Assembly: GCA_009760855.2 (NCBI GenBank)
Contig: WPIO01000024.1
Location: 732,501-796,500, forward strand
Length of the DNA stretch: 64,000 nt
Source: Cristatella mucedo
Lineage: Eukaryota; Bryozoa; Phylactolaemata; Cristatellidae
Direction of reading: 5' to 3'
Under the pieces are notes generated by a model. That model made no database searches. It had not been told where the DNA came from and was given only the letters and a program-made list of their open reading frames with translations. Within the stretch, counting starts at the first letter, position 1. Each line of letters starts with the position of its first letter. Shown here one piece after another: positions 1-11,130 of the stretch. Both the position numbers and the translations under genes were made by a program.

Positions 1-393
1 AAAATCAGAACACGACGTATGCCAGGACCTCCTCTGATGTAATGAAATTTAAAAAGAAGCTCAAAGCGTACCTGCTAGTCACAGTAATGTAATATAGAGT
101 ATCTCCGTCTGTACCTCGACAAAGTCACACAGACTTAGTGGGTGCTACGCAAGAGAGCTTTGTATAGCGTGCACGACCAGCTTTCCACTTCGCAGAAGCT
201 ACGCTATAGGCCTATATCGCCTTCGCTTTCTTCCTCTGGCTTCTTCAGTGAAGCTACTGAGTAGCCTGGGTTTGTGTAGCTGACACTTGCATGACCAGCT
301 GTGACGTCCTTTGCAACTAATGTAGAGGGCATCGAAAGAGATTGAGTTCTCTGAGGGCGCTATATCAATCATATTATAATTATATTATTATTT
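1..393. mobile_element. Nested LINE fragments at window edge
   Basis: Bases 1-60 read on the plus strand as a LINE-1-like C-terminus (FKKKLKAYL). Bases about 80-235 match the complement of the LINE-2 3' UTR (ATCTCCGTCTGT, then AGAGAGCTTTGTATAGCG). Bases 300-393 are a LINE-1 tail (AAAGAGATTGAGTTCTCTGA then AT-rich). This suggests a LINE-2 3' end inserted into a LINE-1 3' UTR. Confidence 0.55.
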
Positions 394-499
394 TTAATTT
401 CTCTGAGGATGCTTTACAAATGCATACTACTATTACTTGCAATGTTTATAATGTTTTGAATTGATACCCATTGCGAGGATTGTTCTCTGGACCATAGTA

Positions 500-640
500 A
501 TTATAATAATAAGAATAAATATGCATAGCACCCTCAGAGAACTGGATCTCTTCCTAGGCACTTTACAGCTGCTGTATAGAAAGCATAATCACATAATTGG
601 TGGTAACATCCACATGTAGCTGACATAGTGTAGGCGTCAC
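500..640 (-). repeat. LINE-1 tail variant
   Basis: Minus-strand stem-loop block CCTAGGAAGAGATCCAGTTCTC with an AT-rich 3' end at low coordinates, and a TTGGTGGTAACATC block shared with the variant tails at 14660 and 38300. Confidence 0.65.
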
Positions 641-1589
641 TAATAATTGAAAAGCTCCTCTTTTGGTAGTGTGAAGTACCTAGAAATATATATGGAATAC
701 GATCTCTATAAATAGTGGCACTACAAGAAATGTGAATTGCTCTTATTACGTCTTTATAAAATGAACTCGGCGACCGCCGAGTACAGTTAGGTCAATAATA
801 TCTCCTCTGTCAGAGAGCTCCGCGTACGGATGTTGGAACAACTATGGCGAATCCCCTGCGAGCGGTCGCTGCCTTAGCTCAAAGCACGTGGAACGATCAA
901 TTCAGATGGTATACCTCGATATTTGAAGAATAGCGGTGCTGCTTTAGTTAACTTGTATCGTTTATAATGCGGCTACAGCAACGGTCATTAGTGTTTCTTC
1001 CCCGGGTTGCTGATTTAATTCAATTCGTAGAGCCGGTCGTCGTCGTGAAGGCTGGGCATGCCGTCGTTGCCGACAACCCGCACGTTGTAAAACTTCCCGA
1101 GGCTGCCAAATTACAGTGAATCGTTTTCTTCCAGAGATTATTTCTAGTGGATTCCTTGTCGTTATAGGCAGCTGGTGAAGAGCGTCGTGCTGTTTGCTGG
1201 CGCAATATACGTGGTGCGGGAGATCGCCGCCGCTGAGCGTGCCGCTGCCGCTGTACCGGGTTTACCTCAGTGATACCGCGTATGGTAAGGCATTTCGGCT
1301 AATTCTGTATCAATTTCCTTCATAGTATGTGGCCTGTCGAGTTCACTCTCGGCAGTGCTGCCAAGGCGCCGCTCAGGTGGTCGCAACTTCGTGCGTCGGC
1401 GCTGTATGAAGCAAACTCTTATGTGCGTTACTCCAGTCGCGTTTTTCGTGCACCGCTCTTTTTTTTCGCGGCGCACGAAAACCGGTTTTAGCACCGGTTT
1501 TAGTACCGGAATCACTTGTGTGCGACTGGTTAAGCGTGTTGCTGACTTGTTAGACACGACTTGTCATTCCATGGTGTTAATTTTACTTC
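641..1589. other. No gene recognised
   Basis: Unique-looking sequence with short open frames on both strands and no splice-supported exon. It contains the hairpin at 1442-1482 and the CCGGTTTTAG repeats after it. Confidence 0.5.
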
Positions 1590-1712
1590 ATTCGATCGTG
1601 CTTCCTTTGCAGCAAATGTTAAGTGCTTAGAAAGAAAGAGATTGAGTTCTCCGGGGCCACTATAGAAAATGTGTTACTTGTGTATTATTATTAGTATCAT
1701 CATTATTATTAG
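1590..1712 (+). repeat. LINE-1 tail
   Basis: TTCGATCGTGCTTCCTTTGC, AAGTGCTTAGAAAGAAAGAG, then ATTATTATTAG. A short 3'-end-only copy. Confidence 0.75.
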
Positions 1713-2429
1713 ACATGATGCTGACATGTTAGATATGATGCTGACTTGTTATTCGCAGTGGTTGCTGACTGACTTGTATGGCATGGATAGCAGCAGCAGG
1801 CGCTGCACTCAGCATTCGGTGCGAGCTGTAGCTGCTCCGCACACTTTTATCAGGCAGTGCCTCTTTCGAAAGCTGAACAGTTAAATCCCAGCCTCTAGCC
1901 TCTTGGTGGTTGGAAACAATCGTAGGGAAACAGATCACCGCGACTACTACCATATCTCTTGTCACGCTGTCAGAACCTTTGAGCCGTTGATCGAACATTC
2001 TACAACTGCTTTGCAGTGAGGTCAAGCTTAGCCAGTTCCCATGCCACGCTTCCTGCAGGTCGACGGCAGCATATTAACACACGACTTTCTCGTGGCGTTT
2101 AGTGCCACGGCTCTTTCTTGAACACTTTCAATGTGTCAGTTATGAATTTTGTTTGGCATGGTGGCTTATTACCGTCTAATTAGCCTCCTGTCGATCAGTT
2201 CTTTGATTAAATCTGCTCGTTGGCATGTCATGGGGAGTTAAGTGTCTTCGTATGGCTGCTGCATCGTTACCTGTCAAGCTAAGAGACTACTACCGACTAC
2301 TGTGCTGTCAATATGTCGACCTGTCTGGTCGGAGCTGCCTCAAGGCTCTGTGGTCTCACAGAAAGAGATACAAGAGTAATACAATGCAAGATATATACAA
2401 TAGAAGAGATGCAATACATTACTTTATCG
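1713..2429. other. No gene recognised
   Basis: Short overlapping open frames on both strands without motifs. The stretch 2225-2430 directly precedes the LINE-2 reverse transcriptase and may be diverged element sequence. Confidence 0.4.
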
Positions 2430-3530
2430 GGGCCCTATTATATTCGTTCGAATACTATGCTATCACTTCTTTGCCAGGATATCACTTGTATGCTGACGAT
2501 ACGCAGCTGTATTTGTCATTCAAACCGTCGGAATCTGCTGCAGCAACTGATAAACTGCATGCTTGCCTTGCCGACATTCGGTCCTGGATGTCGGAAAATT
2601 TCTTGAAACTAAATTATGATAAAACCGAACTGCTACTCAAAGGACACCCTAAGCATGTGGGGATTAAAAGTCTTTGCTCTTCAAATAGGTGATGCTGCTG
2701 TCCGAACATCTCCATGTGCTCGAAATTTAGGTGTCATTTTCGACAGCTGCCTCCATTTTAAAAGCTTCATTCAGAAGACTGCTTCTACTGCTAGCCATCA
2801 CGTGTGATCATTATCCAAGATTAGGAGCTATCTTCCACAGTGTAATGCAAAACATTTAACTAGCTCCTTAGTTCTGTCTCGGCTTGATTATTGTAATTCC
2901 CTTTTGGCTGAGCTACCAAAGAAAGCTATTAGGCCACTGCAGCTGACTATGAATATGGCTGCAAGGCTAGACTTCAAGTCCCAGCGGTTTGAGCTCGTGT
3001 CTCCTTTGCTAAAAGAGCTAGGATGGAAGCCGATTGAGCAACGGATACAGAGCAAAGTTCTTACGCTGACCCACAAGGCCCGCCACGGCTTGGCTTCTTC
3101 GTACCTAGCTGAACTGCTGCAGCAGTTCCAGCCTCTTCACGCCCTCGTGTCCTGTGTGGACAATAAATTAGCTGTTCCATTCCTCCGCCTAAAGACCGTT
3201 GGCAACAGAAGCTTTAGCTCTGCAGGTCCTAGACTGTGGAACTCGCTTCCACAATTCTTACTCAATGACAACTACTCTTCTGTTGCCGACTATGGCTCAT
3301 CCTTTTCAGCTATCCTGAGCTGCTACTTCCATGCCACTCACTACCTCAACTGCTCTCCTGACTCTGCTATGCTTCCCACTTTCTCTTTGTTGCCTGAGAC
3401 GAAGTCTGTTGGCTAACGAATGCATACCAAAAGCCGCTTAGGCTGTGAGTGTGCTATACAAAACTATCTTGCATAACACCCACATATTCTTTATGACTTT
3501 GTGGAGTTACAGACGGAGATACATTACATT
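2430..3530 (+). mobile_element. LINE-2 family copy (C-terminal half of reverse transcriptase to 3' end)
   Basis: Begins in the reverse transcriptase palm (YHLYADDTQLYLSF near 2485-2525), then CLADIRSWMSENFLKLNYDKTELLL, CARNLGVIFD and LSRLDYCNSLLAELPKKAIRPLQL, and ends with SSAGPRLWNSLPQFL. Three frame breaks occur before 2904; the last part (2904-3416) is open. The 3' UTR is about 110 bp, ends GGAGATACATTACATTT and lacks the (ATT)n tail, so this family is distinct from LINE-1. Confidence 0.82.
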
Positions 3531-3810
3531 TCTTTGATGGTTCCAAAAAGGCACACAGTAGTGTGCTTTCTAAATTTGCAGTCTTATTTTATTAGGATTG
3601 CATCTGATCACAGCCTTGTGATTTTGTAATCGGTTTGCTTTCTGTTACAACGTTTTCTAAATTTGTTATAATTCGATCAGACTCACAATAGATTGGTGAG
3701 CCTTGTGGTGGTATGCTGTTCCCATTCTTAGTATATGCACTGCTTATCGTCAGGCTGAAGTGCAAAAAATGACTGAACAATTGGTGAAGAAAATAGGCTT
3801 GTCTGTCGTG

Positions 3811-4408
3811 AGCGTCGCAGTAGCCACATTACTCCACTTCTTGCCGACGTGCACTGGCTACCAGTCAAGCAACGGATTGACTTCAAGGTTTTGTCGCTCA
3901 CTTTTAGGTCCCTTCATTCTATGGCTCCAGCCTATCTCTCAGATATACTACCTCATCAGGCCAAGCATCGTACCACTCGCTTTTCGGAATCCAACAGTCT
4001 ATAAATACCTCGTACACACCTTAAATCCTTTGGAGACCGTGCATTTAGTTCGTATGCTCCTAAAGCCTGGAACTCCCTCCTGACCTGCGTCAGAACATCC
4101 CCTGACCTGACCACATTTAAAAGAAACTTAAAAACACCTATTTAGGACAGCATTTAGTGGGTCCCTGTGATTCGTCCTTGATGTGCTTATGCGTGCTGAC
4201 ACTGCATGCTGCCACTAACCACATTTGCATGCTGACCGTGTGCATGTCACCCCTAACCATATTATTCATTTTGTTTGTTTTTCAAGCATGATTTTACTTA
4301 CCATTTAATTGCATTTCCCTTTGCAGCAAATGTAAAGCGCTTAGAAAGAGATTAAATTCTCTGGGGGTGCTTTATCAAGTGCATTATTATTATTATTATT
4401 ATTATTAA
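3811..4408 (+). mobile_element. LINE-1 3' fragment (C-terminus, 3' UTR, (ATT)n tail)
   Basis: The 5' part encodes, with frame changes, the C-terminal LINE motif DVHWLPVKQRIDFKVLSLTF and later FGDRAFSSYAPKAWNSL and DLTTFKRNLKT. The 3' UTR starts at AGCATTTAGTGGGTCCCTG and ends in the stem-loop and (ATT)8. This is the best view of how the coding end connects to the tail that recurs alone elsewhere. Confidence 0.85.
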
Positions 4409-6082
4409 ATAGATTTTTGTAGGGTGCCTTTCTAAGGATAAACATGTACGAAATGCAATCAATCTAAAGGTTTTGCGGTTTCTGCATACATGGACACAAA
4501 TCGCAAATGATGTAGAGATCGGTAAATTGATCCGTAGATAGGGAGCTTACGGTTTACTTCCAGGTTTGTATATTCTTTTTTAATGCTTTCTTTTTATGTG
4601 GACACCGTTAAAACTTCGGATTGCATTTCTCGTGTGCTTTGTTTTTTGAAAGGCAACACCCAAAAATTGAACTATTAACCAATTTTCTCAGTCATTTTCT
4701 GCACGTATTACTAAAAGGGTTTCCAGTAGATTGAAGTGTATGCCGTGCACTTGTTAGCTTTGGTATCAGATAGACAAGAGTTTTTTATACGTGATGTGCC
4801 GGATCAGCTTATGTATTTTGAATCTATGCTTTTTTGTCTGAGCTTTCTCCTGGATTCCATAATTTTGCTGTTACAAAATTAAGTAGTGATTAGAAGATAT
4901 ATTCGTCGGCAGAGCAGAGTCGATGAGCATTGCTTTTCATAGAGGAGTATCATGTGGGTAGGGATCGAGTGTGAGCTCTAAATCACTCAAGTATGTTTGT
5001 CGTGCTGGCAGGTGAATCTGGCGAGAAATCTTGATATGTGTAAGGAAATGCAATCTTTTGCATTCATCAGAAAATCTGTACAGTTTTCACCAAATTGGCA
5101 ATTTGTATGGCTGATTGTCCACTCGTTGGGACGAGGCAAGCACATGGCGAGTTTCACTCATAGCTAATGGTCTGATTTGCTGTCGTGCTTAGGTTCTGTG
5201 CATGGACTAGGTAACCTGCTCGCTCTAAAATCCTCCGTACTGGTCCTAGAGGGCTGCTTTCAACAGAAAACGTTTACATTTCTGTTAGCGTCATTTTGTA
5301 GAAGATGTTCGTCTTGCAGGGATAAATGTTGTGCATAGGATGTACTCGTTTTGATACCGGTTGTTGTTTTGCAGGTCTCAATGGCGGCAGCAACTGCAAG
5401 TGAATGGGACCTGGCAGCCAGCATGTTTCGACTCGAACTGAAGGCTAGCAGGCTTTTTGTAGGGGATGGTGCACTTTGTGTTTTCTGCACTCGTCGTCTG
5501 ACAAGGATACTGAAGTGGTCTATTAATCATCAGTGATGACAAATACATGATATGTCCTACTCACACTGCAAGCGTGCTATGGTTAACTGTATGTCAAGCC
5601 TGAGGATCTGGCTGGTCATGGAGTGGCATTATTTATTCTTATGGGTGTAAGAACATTCACGAGCAAGCCTAATTTGAGTTCGTGGCAGTCAGATTTGTGC
5701 ATAAAGTGCATTTCGGTAAGGAAATTGATACCTTCGGTGTTAATAGATGTATTCCACTAGGTAACTATTCCACTAGGCAATTCTTTCCTTGGGTAATTAG
5801 TCTGTACTTGCTAATCGCGTACGCCTTAAAAGTATAGATAATTTCTGTTATTCCCCATAAACCAAACTTTTACGACCAGGACAGTGATTAACTTAAAATT
5901 AACCAATTTTCAATGAGAGAACTGATAACTTCATATATTCAGGTGCACTGGAGTCAAAATTAACGTGTAGTTACTCTAGTCATGCAAAATATACCTCAAA
6001 AGGGCTCAGAGATCAGAAGATGTTCTAGATTACTGCAAATCGCGTTCCGAAGAAGCCCACATACATAGTCCCTCATCTTGTC
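4409..6082. other. No gene recognised
   Basis: AT-rich unique sequence with only short open frames. No repeat, exon or RNA gene is recognisable. Confidence 0.5.
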
Positions 6083-6151
6083 AAGTAAGTGTTTAGAAAG
6101 AGTTCTGTGAGCGTGCTATAGAAAATGTATTATTATCAATTTTATTATCAC
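6083..6151 (+). repeat. LINE-1 tail, partial
   Basis: AAGTGTTTAGAAAGAGTTCTGTGAGCGTGCTATAG followed by ATTATTATCA: the stem-loop block has lost part of its loop. Confidence 0.6.
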
Positions 6152-6360
6152 GTTTTTGTTTAAATTGTCCTTAGTAACGACCTTTGAAGTCGATTAACAC
6201 TGATAAAAGGGCCCGCCTGGCTCCTCAAGAATATTCAGCCCCAGTATTTTCTCCTTGAATTTATCAGGATAAGCTTCAAGGAAGACATGCAGCTACCCGT
6301 GTTTGCAGTAGTTATACACAGGAGTCTGAACCAGCCGCTCCTAGTTTTCAGCCTTGTGAA

Positions 6361-6450
6361 TAATAATAATAGTGCGCTTGATAAAGCGCCCTCAGAGAAC
6401 TCAATCCCTTTCTAGGCGCTTTACATTTGCCGCACCACTGTAAAGAAACT
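6361..6450 (-). repeat. LINE-1 tail
   Basis: On the plus strand: AATAATAATA, then GATAAAGCGCCCTCAGAGAA and CTTTCTAGGCGCTTTACATT, a clean copy of the conserved stem-loop. Confidence 0.8.
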
Positions 6451-6536
6451 GTTACAAGCGGCTTTCCCTGTCCTGTCAAGTTTCTTGGCAAATTCGTAGC
6501 ACGCCCTATGGTAATCTATGTCTGTCCGGCGAATAC

Positions 6537-6700
6537 TAGCTGATTTAACAGCCTCTTTTGTATAGCGACAGAAGAGCCTTTACGGCTATCACAAGCACTT
6601 GCAGTGATAGTAAAGGATTGTACACTGCAGGATCCGAACCCACGACCTCTGGTCCGAGGTCGTGAAAAGCAACCGACTTACCTAGCGTGCCGTCACGGCT
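6537..6700 (-). repeat. SINE-2 (tRNA-related)
   Basis: Full-length copy. The complement contains a degenerate A box, a CACGACCTC...GAGGTCGTG inverted repeat, a B box like GGTTCGGATCC, a GCACTTGCAG hairpin region and the 3' end AGGCTGTTAAATCAGCTAG. Confidence 0.8.
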
Positions 6701-7907
6701 CACGAAGATGCCAGCTTTGACCTTGGCCTTCGACAGTGGTGGGAGGATATCGGGCCGGCAACCTGCGGCTCGCGAGCCGCTTGCGGCTATTTTGATGCCA
6801 AGATGCGGCTATCCAGTTCCATGCGCAAATATTAAAATTATATTATTTTATTTTCAAAACTCATAAAAAATAATATACTGCAAAAAAACCTAATAAACAG
6901 GATAAAAACATTCAACAGAGAACAGTGAGAATAGGTTGAGTAGAGAGTATACGGACAGCTGACAGCCGCTTGGGCACCAGGCCCAGCCCCACAGCCGTGC
7001 TTTGGCCAGCCCCGTGGCGACGGCTCCATGCTTGCCACTGCCGAAGTGCCACTGCCGCCGTCACTAGTCACTACTACCACCGGACAGAACTCTTCAGTCT
7101 TTAGTAAGTCTTCTTCGGAGTGCGGTTCCATGTGTGTTAATTTAATCGCTTGCGAGAAACAACCATTTTCTCGTTATTTCAAGAAAAAGACGATTTAGAA
7201 GCGAATTATCTTTTCAAAGGTATGAAAGGGCAAGTGGTGTACCTTAGGACGACCTTACCTTCGGACAGTTTCAATTTAAGTTGGTTAGCAATGTGATATA
7301 TAGATGCAAAAATTCAAGAGTAGCATTTTTGAAATGTGGCAACACTGTTCTGTTTGTTTAGTTATTGGTGCACTGCGTCGTCAACGGTCGCAGTCAGAAC
7401 TATTTTCGATCAAAAAGTAGATACTTTCATAGTTATACTGTACTGCATATTCTGTTTGTTTCCTGTTGGTATGATACGCATTATATATAAATATGAACTA
7501 TATGTGTTGAGCTTTCTAAATGTATTGTCTGTTTTGAATATTCACAACCTAAATTATTTTACTCGTGAAAGTTTCTGAAAATACCCTTTGTTGTACCTCC
7601 GGACATTCATGTTGTTGTACCTTCGAACGTCCAAAGGTACAACATTTTATTAATTTCGTATACCTATTCATTTTGTTACAGTGACGCGAAGTAAACATGG
7701 TATAAAAAGAAAAAAATTCTATGGATAATTAAAAAAACAATTCTCCCGAGGTACACTACTTGTCCATTCGCTTTAACGTTTAACGAAGTTGACTTTTTTT
7801 ATAGATTAGCAATTTACAAAATTAACTATTCAATTAACGGTTTATTAACGCCGTTTTAGATAGCTAAATAAAATATTAAAAATCTTTATTTTAGCTCCGC
7901 CACCAGA

Positions 7908-10593
7908 ATGGCATCTGATAAAAAGAAGAGACAAACTGAAGAAGAAAATCGAGAGTTTAATCAGGATTGGACGGAGTCGTTTGCGTTCATATGCAACACA
8001 GATGGCCTTCCGACTTGTCTCATTTGCCAAGAAAAACTTGCACACAATAAGAAGTCAAATTTGGAGAGATACTTCACTACAAAGCATACCCGATCCGCTG
8101 CTAAATATCCAACCGGTGACGCACGGAAAAAAGCTGTTAAAGAGCTTCAAAAAACAAAAACAACAGTCGAGTTCTATGCTAAGTAACTGGGCGCAACGTT
8201 CAAATAATGTAAATCTGGCAAGCTTCGCAATATCACTACAAATTGCAAAAAGAGGGAAACCATTCACAGATGGTGAGTACGTCAAAGATTGTTTCATGCG
8301 TCGAGCTGAAGAACTGTTTCGTGATTTCAAAAACAAAACCGATATCATGAAGAAAATCAAAGATTTGCCATTATCTGCTAAAACAGTACAAGATAAAACT
8401 TCTAAAATGTCATCAAATGTAGCACACATGCAAGTGGAAGACATTCAACTGGCTTCTGCTTTATCACTTGCTATGGATGAGTCTTGCGACATAAAAGACA
8501 CGGCACAAGTTATCCTTTTCGTCAGGTATATGTCGTCCCAAGGTCCAAAAGAAGAACTGCTAGGATTGCTGCCGCTCTCAGGGCAAACTCGTGGAAAAAA
8601 CATAGCAAATGCTGTGCAAAAATGCCCGGAAGACTATGAAATCGATATAAATAAAATCGTTTCCATAGCAACTGAAGGAGCCAGAAGTATGACAGGAATA
8701 CATAAAGGGGTAACAACGATTCTTCGGCAAAAAATAAACCACAAAATGTTAACGTTTCACTGCATAATTAATCATTAGGCGCTTTGTACCCAAACATTTC
8801 CGACCGAAATGGTTGAGGTCATGAACTTGGTTATCAAGATTATTAACAGCATTTTGGCAAAAGCACTCTACCATCGCCAGTTTAAGGAGTTTCATGAAGA
8901 AATATAAAGCCAGTATTCTGACCTACTTCTGCACAATAAAGTGCGATGGCTTTCCAGGGGTAGCGTATTGAAGCGTTTTGGTTCTTGCTTGAGTGAAATA
9001 ACAACTTTCTTCAATGAAAAAGGCATTGTCCATCCCGAAAAAAAGAAGACAAACGGCTGCCGAAATTCAACTTCATGGTGGATATCACAAAGAAACTAAA
9101 TGAGCTAAATGTAAAACTGCAAGGAAGGAAAGGGAAACCCAGCCTATTCTTTGCTTAAAATAGTGGTTTGTTTTGAAAATAAATTACTTCTTTTTGTCGA
9201 AGACATGGAGAGCGGTAAATTACTTCATATAGAAAATCTGAAGCAATATCGCGATGAAACCAATGCAACTATTGACACGAATTACTTCAGCATTACTATA
9301 AACAAAATGAAGGATGGATTCGCTGAGAAATTTGAGCAATTCAAAATAAACGCAAGTACTATGGCGTTCATAGTAAATCCTCTCAACACAAACACAAATG
9401 AGATCAACATTGAGCCATTTGGAATCGATGCTGGTTCGCTTCAAATGCAATTGCTGGATTTGAAAACCAAACATTTGCGGAATGGTAGGTTCACAGAACT
9501 CAAGAGCAAGTTGAAAGGGTTGGAGGTCCAGAAAAACACGCACGTTATGCTGCACAAGTGGACAGCTCTAAAAGAAATGCCGCGAATTGAGGCACTCATA
9601 TTTGACGCATGGAATAGTCTTGTAACCGGGTTCCAGGGATCAGAGGCTGTTTCCCGCCAAACCCCGCCATACTCCGGCCACGCTGCCGCTCGCCATGCCG
9701 CCGAGCTAGGGTAAGACGAGCGGTCGTAAGGGTAAACCTCGTTATAATGACGCATGCGCCAACAACAACAGGGGAACTAAACAAGTCTACAGGGAGGATC
9801 CCATACATTATACACTATAGGAGCGCAAGATGACGCAGCAAGCGCGAACAAACGTGTTAATTGGGGTCAGTCGGCTTCCGCAGTCCTGTCGTTGTACCGA
9901 CTCCGAGTCCAACAGTACGAGCGTACGCCGTCCAAAACCCGGCTGGCTGAGTAACTGCTGGCTAGTCCGAGTCGATAACTACCACAGTCGTAAGCTTCCA
10001 CCGAAAGACGCCAACACACGGGGGGGGGGGGGGGTCACGAACAAGCTACACGGGGAATGCGGAATATACAAGTCAACAACGAGCGAGCTATCCAGCTCCG
10101 CTCGGGCCTTGGGTACTCGTTTCCTTGCGTGCGTGGCAGCATCGCCGGAGCACGCCTGCACGAATCCAGGTGCATAACTCGGCGAGACCGGGAGCCTCCA
10201 ACACCACGACTTACTTGGCCAACTTCCCGTACCCAAGAGCCCCGGTGACCTCTCGTCACCACACATCCGGCAATGCATAGGTCTGACCCCGGCCTAGCCG
10301 GTGACCCTAACCCTCACTATAGCCGTCCGGTCCCACCCAACCAAACCCAGCCGGGGTGCAGTCTTCCAGAATGCTACAGTGAGGTGAAGAAGTTGGCATT
10401 TGGAGTGCTGACGACCTTCGGGTCAACATATTCGTGCGAGCAAGCGTTCTCTTGCATGAATATAATAAAAATTAAAGTAAAAAGCTACATAGCAAATAAA
10501 TATCTAGAGGCGTGCTTAAAACTGAAAACAACAAGTTATGAGCCAGATTTAGCCAAACTTTCAAAAGGCATGCAAGGCCAATGCTCCCATTAA
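7908..10593 (+). pseudogene. hAT transposase pseudogene with BED zinc finger
   Basis: The ATG at 7908 starts a BED-type zinc finger (CLICQEKL...H...KHT). The frame ends in a stop at 8184-8186, and the next segment continues in another frame ([19 protein letters not shown]), showing a frameshift near 8160-8190. The core contains LAMDES, whose Asp is catalytic, and [10 protein letters not shown], where the usual second catalytic Asp (TDGA) is Glu. An in-frame stop at 8776-8778 breaks a HCII motif, after which homology goes on (KVRWLSRG near 8940) through more stops and shifts. The C-terminal half resumes at 9151 and is split by an insertion (9622-10359) before CYSEVKKLAF and FGSTYSCEQAFS (10369-10593), the dimerisation domain. 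The protein resembles the GTF2IRD2/ZBED-type transposases. It cannot make a working enzyme. Confidence 0.88.
9622..10359. mobile_element. 738-bp insertion inside the hAT transposase, 6-bp target duplication
   Basis: AGTCTT occurs at 9616-9621 and again at 10360-10365. Removing one copy with the intervening 738 bp rejoins the transposase codons Asn-Ser-Leu-Pro-Glu-Cys exactly, as expected in hAT proteins. The insert is GC-rich, unlike its AT-rich host, has a run of 14 G at 10021-10034, and encodes no recognisable protein. Its ends (GTAACCGGG... and ...CCGGGGTGC) are only weakly inverted, so its class is unknown. It is probably a small non-autonomous DNA element. Confidence 0.7.
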
Positions 10594-10903
10594 TGTAACT
10601 ATTGTAAATATCTAGTATTCAATAATTATAGTTATATTATTTGATTACTAATTTTATTATTCTAGCAGAGCTAGCTAAAATACTTTAATATGTTTTGTGC
10701 GAAACATTTGTATGTTTTTATATGAATAAATATTATTTCATATTTAAAGCTATTTATTTTAAATCAAAAATCAAATTTATATACCAAATCCTAATCAAAT
10801 ACTACAATATTGAAATAAAAAATGTTAGTGGCTTTTTAAAAACTGTGAAAATTTGCAAATTGTTACTTTTGGCTCTTCCGTCTCAAAAGTTTGCCGACCC
10901 CTG

Positions 10904-11130
10904 AAATAGCTTGCTTTAGTGTCCCGGCTGTTCCATGGGCAAAAGGCTACTCGGCGAAACCGCCTTGAAGTTACTTCAGGAACGATATCATCTTTGATGT
11001 CTCGTATGACCTCCCAGCCCAAGCTGCGGCACTTCAAGGCACTCAGCAACACATTGGCACCGATGTCTTCTCTGATGTTTACTGAGTGCGAGACGGGAAG
11101 AGACGGATACGTGTGCCCGTTATGGAACAA
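10904..11130 (-). pseudogene. Possible decayed coding sequence flanking the hAT
   Basis: The minus strand is open beyond this stretch and reads NIREDIGANVLLSALKCRSL then VPEVTSRRFRRVAFCP, a non-repetitive composition. The other flank of the hAT (6701-6740, minus) reads LSKAKVKAGIF. Both may be pieces of one older coding sequence split by the hAT. No family is assigned. Confidence 0.3.

Larger units (their letters stand above)
6749..10903 (+). mobile_element. hAT (Charlie-like) DNA transposon, inactive
   Basis: About 4.15 kb. The right end finishes ...TTTGCCGACCCCTG; its complement begins CAGGGGTCGGCAAAC, the usual Charlie-type hAT terminus. The left end, about 6749, reads CGGGCCGGCAACC, a decayed version, followed by a perfect 16-bp palindrome at 6765-6780. 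Between them lie a BED-finger segment, a transposase core and a hAT dimerisation segment, all in plus orientation. The 8 bases outside each end (gggaggat, aaatagct) do not match, so the target duplication is lost or the left boundary is off by some bases. Sequence between 6840 and 7900 and after 10600 is AT-rich and non-coding. Confidence 0.85.

Noticed and set aside
2485-2525. A host telomerase or other cellular reverse transcriptase from the YADD motif
   Set aside because: The surrounding sequence (ADDTQLYLSF, LNYDKTELLL, ARNLGVIFD) is typical of L2/CR1-type LINEs.
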